A DNA stretch of 64,000 nucleotides from Blumeriella jaapii. Taxonomy: Eukaryota > Ascomycota > Leotiomycetes > Helotiales > Drepanopezizaceae. The notes beneath the pieces are model-generated. The model did no database searches. It worked only from the letters and a program-made list of their open reading frames with translations, and was not told the origin of the DNA. The stretch's first letter is position 1; each line of letters opens with the position of its first letter. A program made the position numbers and the translations under genes. This document shows positions 10,435-20,154 of this stretch, in pieces. The DNA is taken from NCBI GenBank assembly GCA_009599575.1, contig VWND01000076.1, forward strand, positions 248,001 to 312,000, in the 5' to 3' direction.

Positions 10435-12741
10435 ATAAGTGCGCATGTACAGCACATCTCCCATTACTGGCATGTTTGGTCTGAGCTATATTTCTGTTCA
10501 CCATCATCTGGACTCTGCACGTCTTCCGGGAGAGGAACTTGCTGTACGTGGAGTCCAAGGTGATGCGAGGAGTTGTAGGAATATCGGTATTGCAGTTTAG
10601 CGGCTTCTCAAGGCAAGGGTTTTGCATTATTGTGGTTTTGTAGTGGACTTCAAGACCAAAGCAGACGTTGTCAGCTAGTCACTATTCCACCGATGTGTTT
10701 TTGGCTTTGGCTTTATCCATGAGAGTGAAATAGCCTGTACTCTTATCGTACAAAGTTATGTTCTCACCTAGCAATACCTACCTACCTATGTACCTCTATA
10801 ACGGTCGCCACGACCCTTGAAAACCTACCTACCTAGGTACATAGGTAGCTTCAACAGCTCCGATTCTTTGGGTTACAGCGACGATCACTTCACGAACTCC
10901 ACGGAGAACCACCCACCCCGCCTGCAGGGGAAGGGCTCAAACAGCGGACACTCGTCGCACATGTCTTTTGCATCGCCGCTTTCTCGAGGGCCTGATGTGT
11001 GTAAAGCTCCCCAGCTTAGCACGTACGTCTCCAACGCTCCGCGCTCCGCGGGAGACTTGAGAGTGAGAGGGCGCAGCTTCACTGCGCCCTCCAGACGTCG
11101 AAGAACATCGTGATCACGTACCTTTCAGACTGTGTCGAGCCATCGACCTCTAGCTCCCCAACGAGACGTCAGAACCCCGAGCTATGTTCAGTGCAAGCTT
11201 GTGATCCTGACAGTACCGTAGGAAATTTTTTTTTGTTTTTTTTTTTATATCATTTTTTTCCTTTCCCCCCCCTCCCCCACCCTCCCCCAGGTACTTCAAA
11301 TGATATAGCGGTGATGACAGCAACGACAGTTTGTCGTTGCACATCCGAAGGGGGCCCAGGGAAACCGAGCCTCCCGTCGAGCACTGGAAACGTGCCAGAC
11401 GGAGGGGATCCCGCACACACAATCAGCCCGCGAGAAAGCCGTCAGTCGCAGAGGAGGAGAAATGCGACAAGAAGCGTGCGTTCGTTGAGCGCCCCCTTCA
11501 CAGGGCGGCATGGGATCCGACGGAGTCGGAGAAGTGACCTTCGACGATTGCTCGCAGGAGCTGTTTGTCTACTGTATGTATGTATGTATGTATGTATGTA
11601 TGTATGTGAGTAAGTAAGTAAGTAAGCAAGCAAACAAGCAAGCAAGCAAGCAAACAAGCAAGCAAGCAAATAAGCGTATGAACAGCAGCTATCCAAAGGG
11701 ACAGTAATAGCATAGCCAGCGAGTGACGCCGAAAAGGCCAAAAGCTCTCGGGAGCAAACAAACAGCCCGCAAGACACCGGGGAACGCGAATAGCGCGCGG
11801 AAGAAGACGATGCCCCCCAGAAGCGCAGGTGGAATGCGAAGCTGACGCTGGTCCTGTGATGGCAGCCAAGTCGGACGGAAAAGGCTTGTCTTCTGGGACG
11901 GGAGCGGGGGCCGGTCGATGGGTGGAGCGCAGTGGGGAGAAGCGGTTGTTGGTAAGGTAGGTAGGTAAGGGAGTAGTCGGCATGCTTGACGTCGGCGGTG
12001 TTGCACTGCGGAAACGACTGTGGTCCGAAAGGGAAGTTTGCGTTCTTTTTCTTCTTCTGTTTGGGGGACAAGTAAGTCTCTTGTGATTCGGGGGCGAGCG
12101 GTAGGCTCTCTCGTCTCGTCTTCTCAGCCGGCTGAGCACTACATCAAAGTACCTAGTCGTCGGCTGTGCGGTCGAAGCTGGAAGCAATAAACGAAAACCG
12201 ACTTGACGAACTGCATGACACGGCACAGGCAAGCAAGGCCTTTTGAACACAGAGTATCACATTCTGTATTATCCCATCAGCACACGTCTAAGTCTACAAA
12301 CAGATTGGTATCTTTTCCCGACCCTCTCCCCTCGTCTCGACCTCTTGTACACACGCTTCCGCTATTCGTACAACCCCTCTCATCCGTGCCGGCACGCAAT
12401 GTCTACCTACGCTTCGCCTGTAATCCTAGCCTGCTCCCCCCACGGTCTCGTACATCAAAAACATCTACTAACCACCCCTGGGCATCGCCCCAGTAAAGAA
12501 AAAGAAGGTCTTCGGTCTCAAAACACCACCGGAAAACGAAAGGCGGGTTTTGGAAGAGAAAGAAGGAGCAGAAGCAGGAGATGCCGGAAGGAGGATGCTT
12601 CTTGTAAGCGTTACGCCGCGCTTAAAACGAGTTTAACGCCAAACCCCACGACTCTTCTCGATAACCTGTTGAATCGACCCAGAGAAACGCCACGCCCAAG
12701 CTTGCAAATCAATGTCCATGTCGAGTAGTGGGGTGCCTGCC
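10435..12741. other. Repeat-rich intergenic region, no convincing gene
   Basis: This 2.3-kb gap holds CCTACCTACC/TAGGTACATAGGTAG runs (10778-10850), T-rich and C-rich homopolymers (11227-11290), a long tetranucleotide array (11573-11675) and a TAAGGTAGGTAGGTAAGG run near 11956. Reading frames here translate to low-complexity Leu/Ala/Cys or His/Thr/Tyr strings generated by the repeats. It ends at the 3' end of KAR9. Confidence 0.6.
11573..11675. repeat. Mixed tetranucleotide array
   Basis: The array begins as (GTAT)n, changes to (GTAA)n, then to (GCAA)n with occasional ACAA units, about 100 nt in all. The 4-nt register is kept while the unit mutates stepwise. Confidence 0.95.
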
Positions 12742-15700
12742 TTACTTCCACGGTTTCTTTTCTTGCCCGTGGATACTAGCACCCGTCCGGCTGATCGTTC
12801 GCATAGCACTGGTGGCCCCCGTAACAGCTTGGGGAATCCCACTTCCGGTGACCAGCGAGGCCGAGCCAGAGCTCTGCTTGCCTCTCGGTTGGGGCAAGAG
12901 ACTCACTCGCCTGTTGGTCGCCATAGAAGTTACGGGTCTCGAAGGCTTCGACGCAGGACTACTGAAGGAAGTCGGATCGCTGACTTGGGGTTGGAACGAG
13001 GCTCGTCGATTGGTGGCGTTCCCAAGAGCAGACATGGAGGTTTTTGAGGCAAGCGTACGAGGTCGGCTGAGAAGCGTTTGGGAAAGGACTTGTTGAGAAT
13101 ATGGACCTGGGGTGGTAATGCGATCGCGGTATCCGGCTCGAGAGGTGGTTTTGCGGGATGGTGTGGTCTCCGAGCCCGGAGAAGCGCTATTTTCGCGGTT
13201 GAAGAATGATCGTAATGGGATTTTGGAGTCAACGGACAAACTTTGAGTCGAATGAGTTGAGTGTGGCTTGGTGCGAGCGTGGGGACTCGGAGTCGTCAAG
13301 CTCAACGGTTTGAAGTTATGACCAGTCAAATTATCTTGGATTACGACACTCGTGTTCCACCGTGGCCTCCCATCTGGTTTTTGAGCGATTGATGATCGAG
13401 AAAGGCGGTTCCCGTTGGAGTAGCTGATCCTTGTCGAGATGATCCTGGGGAGGGGGAGGCTCGGCCAGCAGGCGCGCCAATAACGGAAAATCTGTGGCTG
13501 AACCCTTTTCGAGGTAGTTGGCTTGTGGTAGGGTTGCTTGTCCTCCTCGAACCCGGCTGCGGGAGGCTGCTGCGAGAGCGGGTTTTGCCGTATTTCACGG
13601 GGGTCATATCACTCCCCCCTAACACGACTGAAGAGGCTGGTGAGCTGGCTGGTGTGTCATAATGGCTGCCGAGCGTAGAACGGTCGTTCGAATGCACGCT
13701 TGAGATCGAATCTCGAAGTTGCTGATACCTTTTGTCCGCCTGAATCCCTTGGAGGCTCATATCAAGGTCACCCATCTGCTCTTTCAGAGCTTGCCATTTT
13801 CGTTGCATTTCGGAGTGAAGACGTAAGATCTCTCCATTGACCGTCAGGCGATCCTTCACGCCCCTCTCGATGATCGACAACACACGCTCAATGGCCGGAC
13901 CGTAATGAACTTTCTTTGCCTCGTAACTGTCAATCTTCTTCCCCATAGAAACGGGATCTTGAAGATGAATGCCGGCCTCCATTGCCTCCTTGATTTTGAA
14001 GACACTTCGATCAACCGATTCGTACATCTTCTGTGCTTGTCGACCAGCGCCTCGGAATACCAGAACCCAACGATCTTCGCCTAGCTCTCTTCTCAGAGAC
14101 TCAGCATCCTTTTCGAGATTCTTCCAGTCGCCCTCAAGCCCAGCTCTGCGGGACTCAAGTTCGTCACAAGCCGTCGGAAAAATCTTCTCCGCTCGAGAGT
14201 GGAAAGTGGACAATCTCATCGGGAGAAAATCCAGCGAAGCTCGTAAGGGTTGCATCCTGGCAAACAAAGCAAGCAGGCTAGAATCGTCTTGGGCCGTACT
14301 GGCCGAAGTTTGAGGGGAGCTCTGATTCAGCGGGAACGAGGACGTCATGCTGAAACGATTGGTGGCGGCCAGCTTTGTCCTAGAGGGTGGTGTGTCCTCT
14401 ACTATGGTCTGTCATGGTCGTCAGCATACAAGGTCGCTGGAGGTTGGGCGTGGTCAGGAGCACGTGGAGAAGGTCTCGAAGACACACTGACCTCAAGTTC
14501 GTTCAGATCTAACCCCCCGTCCCCACCAGTCTCCGCCATCAACGACTTATGTCTCTTCTCTTCCATCTCGAAAACTAGTCGGGCTAGGATGTTCATTTCG
14601 TTCCCAATGTCTCCTAGCACCGTGTTCCAGAGCTCCTCCCATTCCATAGCGATCTCCACAGAGTTCTTGACCGCCTTCAGTGTCCGTCGAATCTTTTCCC
14701 ATTCCGAGAGGATGGTTTCCACCTGTAGCACCACCTTCCCGAGCTCGTCAGCAGAGACCGAAGCTATGTCCGGTCGTTCTTGGAGCGATTCGATGGCTGA
14801 AACATAAACATTAATGAGTTCCGTAAATCTGACTATGGCATTGTCGACTTCCTCCAATCCTTCTCTGCCACCTGCAGCAGCCCACTCCACGTCGTCCTCG
14901 CCGTCGAGGCCCGAGACCACTTCAGAGGCTTTCGAGATCCAGCTTCGAATTTGTTCGGCGGCTCCCATCAATGCCTTCGAGGCGGCCTTGGAAGTTGGGA
15001 TTGCCGAAACCTTTGTGGAGAGCAGATCGGCGTCCGGAAGCTGTAGCGAGGTCAATTGAGCCAGCTGATTTGCAAAGGAAACCCGGGAGAGCGTGTAGAT
15101 CGAGCCAGTCCGCTGGAGCCCGAAGGGATTGAAGTACGAAGAAGCATCGGCCTGGACATCGAACGGGGCCGTACTCTCAGGAGGAGTGTCCTTCGATATA
15201 GGCGGCGGAGGCGAATCTTTGGCTATGGGCGGCGGAGGCGTCTCCTCTCGTTCGACGTGCGCTAACTTCGTCTCGGCCGGTGCCTTTGTCCCGTTTCCAT
15301 TGGTCTGTTCTGGCAGCCGATACTTCTGGGCGTCCATGTCTATCTCGTCCGTCTCCATGCTCATTGCCATCTCGCGCTCGCTCGTAACGGGTGACGGCCG
15401 AGCTCGTGCTCCTCCCTCAAAGCCCTCCAGGTCGACGGGGGACAGCAGATCGATGGGCGGGATCTCGGTGAAGCTGGTGAAGCTCCCTCCAGTAACCTGC
15501 GGTGTGAGCTGTCCACTGGCGCCGCTCCATGCACGACCTCGCGAGCGAAGGCTGGGAGAGTGTTTCACGGAGTTGGCACGATGGAAAAGGTCGAGCTTCT
15601 GGATCTGGTCTTCGGGAATTCGGCCCACGCGATCGTTGGACAGGGAGCGTAGCCGAGTCGATTCATTCGCCGTCTTGCCAAAGCCCAGAGCCTTGAGACG

Positions 15701-15859
15701 CGCAGCAAGGCCCGGAGATGGCTTGCGCGCCTGTCGTGGTTTGCGGTCGCCGTTGCTCAAGGGCGTCAGAGCGTGAGGATTGTGTCTGTCGGGCCGCTGT
15801 AGCTGGTGCAAGGATTGGTAGTCTATTCGCGCATCGGGGCCAGGAGCTGCGGTGGTCAT
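12742..15859 (-). CDS. KAR9: KAR9-like cortical/spindle-positioning protein
   Basis: Three exons (15859-14492, 14396-13345, 13300-12742) give 992 residues, with introns of 95 and 44 nt. The N-terminal 240 residues are disordered and Pro-rich. Residues about 260-700 carry the helical Kar9 region (WISKASEVVSGLDGEDDVEW, VRFTELINVYVSAIESLQER, ILSEWEKIRRTLKAVKNSVE and, in exon 2, long Kar9-type helices). The C-terminus is basic and Ser/Pro-rich with two SxIP motifs, SKIP at 832-835 and SGIP at 960-963; this motif class binds EB1-type proteins. In yeast, Kar9 links EB1 on microtubule plus ends to myosin V to orient the spindle. The exon 2/3 junction uses a GTAATC donor and is the least certain. CLIP-170 lies about 4 kb upstream on the same strand. 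Confidence 0.85.
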
Positions 15860-16020
15860 TGGAGTCGATTACCGGCGCTGGGGCCGATGAGGGGGCCGAA
15901 CTCTATGATGAACCGGTGGGTGTGACGTGTTGTGATCTGGTTGCGAGGAGACGTGTGGTGAGGTGGAGGCGTTTGAACTGAATGGGTGTACAGCACTGTG
16001 GAAGGCCGTGAGTACAGTAT

Positions 16021-16106
16021 GGAGGAGAGAGAGAGGAAGAGAGAGGGGGGGGAGAGGGAGAAAGAGAGGAAGAGAGGAAGAGAGAGAGGAAGAGAGAGAG
16101 AAAGCA
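16021..16106. repeat. GA-rich purine tract
   Basis: An almost pure G/A tract of about 86 nt, 160-250 nt upstream of the KAR9 start. On the gene's own strand it is a CT-rich tract, a common feature of fungal promoters and 5' leaders. Confidence 0.9.
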
Positions 16107-16334
16107 TGCGCGCAGGCGATTCGATTCGACTTGGTTCGAGTTTCTACAGTAGTGTGTCGAGTCGGGTCAGGTCGCGCTTTTCAAACAGCGCAGCACAGCA
16201 CAGCACAGTTCAGCGCACAGGGGTTCACGTTACTGTCCTGTGTGTACAACGGTACGATACGGATACGGGCACTACATAGGTACAGTACCGTGGTACCATA
16301 CAGTTCCTGTACAAGACGGTACGGTACAACTAAC

Positions 16335-16388
16335 TGTACTTACTGTACTTACTGTACTTACTGTACTTACTGTACAGTACTGTACTGT
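16335..16388. repeat. Nine-base tandem (CTGTACTTA)n ending in TACTG/TACAG palindrome
   Basis: Four copies of CTGTACTTA run directly into CTGTACAGTACTGTACTGTA. It is the longest tandem version of the dispersed GTAC-type motif in this window. Confidence 0.9.
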
Positions 16389-16881
16389 ATGTATGTACAT
16401 ACAGGGCGAGGCTGGGTGGGGAACGCTGGAGAGGTCAGAGGTGCAGCATGTACAGTACCGACGTACAGTACACGAGGAAGAAAAGATTGAAATACTCAAA
16501 GTACCGCAGACGTGATCGAGCAAGACGTCTGATCGACGACGTCTTCCAACAACAGACAGACATGTGTTCCCGCGTCTCTTGGAGAGGCAAGAGTCGAAGG
16601 GAAATCCATGACGTTTCCATCCCCTGTACGGTACTGTACAGTACGCTCGGGGAAAACACGTCTCGGCGATGGAAAGAGGGCAATCCACAGCATGAATCTT
16701 GGCAACATGCAGTTGCTGCCACATTCGGCACGCAGTTAACTGACTTCGCTCACAAGAGCACATGACTTTGGGGCTCTGGTGGGTTGAGCCTCCCCATCCC
16801 CGGCCGGAGCTTCTATTCAAGGTCTCTCTATCTAGTCTCCCCCTTCTCCTTCCTACCACAACGTCTAGCACTGAGGATCGT

Positions 16882-18825
16882 CTAGTGGTGGAACAGGCGA
16901 ATACTCTGCTCGACAAAGGTGATGCCGAGTTTCTCAGCAGTCTCGAAAACAGCCGAGTCGTTCTGGCTCCCACTCGGAGCAGCGATATACTTGGCACCGG
17001 ATCGCCCAGCTCGATAGACGTTGTCGATGAAGGGGAACTATTCATTTTAGCAGACTCACGGCGGTGGCAGGGCGAACTTACGAAAGCATCACTGGACACC
17101 GCCACTCCGTCGAGCTTTGCGAGCCATTCGGCACGCTCTGGCTCCGTGAAAGATGCTGGACCTCGTCAAAGAAAGCCTCGTAGCCCTCTCTCTCGGGGCC
17201 ATCCTTAGGGAGCTGACCGCTAACGAGGAGATCAATGGCGTTGCTCTTGTCTGGTCGCTTGGTGCCCTTCTTCCACTTAATGCCCAGCACTCTTGGGTGG
17301 AACCTCAACCACCAATTGTCGGCCTTGTCACCCGCAAGGCGGGTGCAGTGGATGCGCGACTGTTGTCCAGCGCCAAGGCCGATGATCTGGCCGTTGAGAG
17401 CATAGCAGACGGAGTTGCTTTGGGTGTACTTGAGAGCGATTGTTGCAACTGTCAAGTCGCGCAGAGCGGCTTCCGGCAACGGACCGCCTTCCTTCGGTGT
17501 GATGATTGAAGTGAAAGACTTGGGCGAGATCTGGATGTCGTTGCGGTGTTGGGTCAAGGTGATGCCGTACACAGTCCTTGACTCTTGAGGTGCTGGATCA
17601 TATTCGGCATCCATTTGTAGAACCAGATACTTGCCACCCTTCTTCTTCTTCAAGATCTCGAGAGCCGCGTCTTCGTAGCCAGCAGCGATAACACCATCTG
17701 AGACCTCCCTGGAGATAATTTTGGCCGTGGGAACATCAACAACGTCGCTCAAGGCAATCATGTCCCCGAAGCTGCTCATGCGGTCGGCACCACGAGCACG
17801 AGCATACGCTTGAGCAAGTGGGGAGTTATCGAGACCTTCGATATCATCAACCATGTACACTTTCCTCTCATCCGCAGTGAGAGGGACGCCAATGGCAGCT
17901 CCAGCAGGGGAGACGTGCTTGAAGCTTGCCGCAGCAGCAAGCCCAAGAGCCGCCTTCAATTCCTTGACTAAAGGCCAGGCATTGAGAGCATCAAGAAGGT
18001 TGATGTAGCCAGGGGCCCCGCAGAGAACTTTGTATGGAAGGGGGCCTAGCTTCGTGAAAGCTGCGGCGGGCTTCTGATGAGGGTTGGCACCATATCGAAG
18101 AGCCATTTGCTGGACTCCCTCTCCCGCGTAGTGCTTTCGAAAGAAATCGGAGATTGACGCATCATAGTCTGCGGTGTGCTCAAAGGCCTTCAGGGCATAG
18201 AGATTTCTCGCCGTCTCCGTCACCTCTCCCTTCTCAATCTCCTTCAAGAACTCGGGATAGTCTTTCGAGTCGGTCAAGATTGTGACTCTGCCATGATTCT
18301 TCGCCGCGGCCCGGATCAGAGTGACTCCTCCGACGTCGATATCCTCCACTGCTTCTGGGATTGTGGCATTGATTTTCGCAATTGTGTCCTTGAATGGGTA
18401 GAGGTTGCAGATGACGTAGTCCACCTTGTTAATATTCTGCTCTGCTAAGTCCTTCTCGTCAGAGGCCAGGTTACGGGCGAGGATTCCAGCGTGGACTGCC
18501 GGGTGGAGGGTCTTGACTCGACCTGCGAGCATCTCGGGTGCCTTTGTGATAACAGATATGTCTCTGTGCGACAGCAAGTTAGGGCGACTTTTCAGCGGGT
18601 CAGTGGGGAGAGATCACTCACTCCACAGCGAAACCCGAGTCTCGGATCATTTTAGCAGTCCCTCCTGACGCCAGGATACGTACATTGTGCTTGATCAGGC
18701 CTTGCAAGGTCAAGCAAGCCTGTCTTGTCGTAGACCGAGATGATAGCTTCAAGGCGCAATTAGCCAGAGGAATTTCCGAGATGTATCCTGGTCATTTCCA
18801 TACCTGATTTTCTACCCACCGACAT
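16882..18825 (-). CDS. ADE17: AICAR transformylase/IMP cyclohydrolase (frame broken twice)
   Basis: Bifunctional purine enzyme catalysing the last two steps of IMP synthesis (AICAR to FAICAR to IMP). Exons are 18825-18804, 18746-18622, 18563-17082 and 17037-16882. The N-terminal MGS-like cyclohydrolase domain starts [15 protein letters not shown], followed by [20 protein letters not shown]; the transformylase part has the catalytic region [10 protein letters not shown] and ends [11 protein letters not shown], the usual C-terminus. The frame breaks at about 18700-18705, between TGLLDLA and [10 protein letters not shown] (net two bases missing or one extra), and at about 17157-17163, between FFDEV and [13 protein letters not shown] (one base missing). 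Exon phases confirm both. Because flanking sequence is fully conserved, a sequencing error is likelier than decay. Confidence 0.9.
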
Positions 18826-19875
18826 ATTGTTACGTGGGTGGAAGAACTTAGTGATCGGAATCTGAAGAAAGGAATCACTGAAATGGCTATAGCTGGCTCA
18901 CTCAGAGGGTGGTTGCAAGATGAGCAAACAAAAAATGCGCCGGCCCACGAAATTTGGCGGGGTTCATCGCCGCGGGGTTATCCAGCCATCGCGCTACTGC
19001 CGTATGTGGCTTAGACCGGCTGGGCTAGCGCGCTCAGGCGAGAATGAAAATATAAAAGCTGGAGCCGCGACTCCGGGCCTCTTCTTTTTTCTCTCTCCAA
19101 CAAAGAGAATTCATTCTCTCAACGCAAACAATCAACCTGGACTTAAAAAGCAGTACCGATGAGAAGCCCGTTGTCCTCGTGGCAATGCGTGGCTCCATGA
19201 CGTATGGTACCCGTCTGTTCAAGGGATAGAAGTTGGAGAATCTTGGGTGCGACGTTTCTCTGTCCATGGGGAAGGTCGCAATGATTAGCCGTACATACAT
19301 GCCTCTTCGCAGGTTCGCGATGCAGCATGGAGGGTGAGGATATTGTGAATACCTGCGATGCCGTGTACGCTGGACGACGATGTTCATCAATATGGCGGTG
19401 TCGGGATAGTGGTTGCATTTCACGTGATTCTCCGTCATGTTGTATCTGGGAATATGATTTCCACAGGTCTGGCTGGTCACGACGTGCAATGCTATTTAGC
19501 GAATATGGGATGGAGATGGCATCATGGCCTTCATACGTGCCGTCGGAGGGCGCATTTCACGGGTCAGAATTTTCAGGTCCACAGCGGAAAACAGATGGTA
19601 AACAAAGGCATCAACCTCAATGCGGTGCTTCCTGCCATCTTCTTTCCATCGCCATCTCAGTCAGGAGGTGGCTGGGCATGAATGCGTGCGTCTAGATGAA
19701 CTCCGAATTGTGTACACACGCAGTGCCGTTGTGGCTCCAATGATTCCCGCGCATTGATCCATTGCGAATAGCTATTCTACATCATTCGTTTCTCATCATC
19801 CTCGCCTGCTACCATCAATGATCGCCGTCGAAACATCACCAGAGCATTACTTTTCCCATCGCTCAACGGGAATCC

Positions 19876-19900
19876 AGGCAGGCAGGCAGGCAGACAGGCT
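19876..19900. repeat. (GGCA)n microsatellite
   Basis: Short tetranucleotide array (CAGGCAGGCAGGCAGGCAGACAGG) in intergenic DNA. Confidence 0.9.
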
Positions 19901-20089
19901 ACACGGCGGGTCTACTAAAATCAAAAGCCATCAACATATAAAACACACAAGAGTCCGCCGAAAGAAATGGTATCATCGCTGTGCTGAAACAAGACGGACG
20001 GTCATGCAATGCCAATGAGATCGGGAGGGGGAAGCAGCGTGCCAGTACCGGTAGACTGAAAAGAGTGTCGTGGACAAGGCCTGAGAACG

Positions 20090-20116
20090 TAGGTAGGTAG
20101 GTAGGTAGGTAGGTAC
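20090..20116. repeat. (GTAG)n microsatellite
   Basis: Six uninterrupted GTAG units ending in GTACC, just 3' of the CLIP-170 gene. The same unit recurs at about 1797, 10780-10850, 11956 and 31565. Confidence 0.9.
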
Positions 20117-20154
20117 CTCTGACAAAAAGAAAAAGCCGGATAGGAGGGAGAGAT

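Larger units (their letters stand above)
15860..16881. other. KAR9 promoter region / ADE17 3' region with repeats
   Basis: About 1 kb holding the purine-rich tract (16021-16106), a GCACA/GTTCA repeat-like stretch near 16190-16215 and a cluster of TACTG/TACAG palindromes (16245-16400, again near 16445-16470 and 16625-16642). No gene is apparent. Confidence 0.6.
18826..20154. other. Intergenic, ADE17 promoter and CLIP-170 3' region
   Basis: About 1.3 kb. A TATAAAAG box-like sequence at about 19052 is followed by a CT-rich stretch and an ATG at 19158 that opens only a very short frame on the plus strand. (GGCA)n lies at 19876-19900 and (TAGG)n at 20090-20116. No supported gene. Confidence 0.5.

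Noticed and set aside
11442..12250. Long overlapping minus-strand frames (209 and 250 codons)
   Set aside because: Much of their length is translation of the tetranucleotide array (Leu-Ala-Cys and Thr-Tyr-Ile-His strings).
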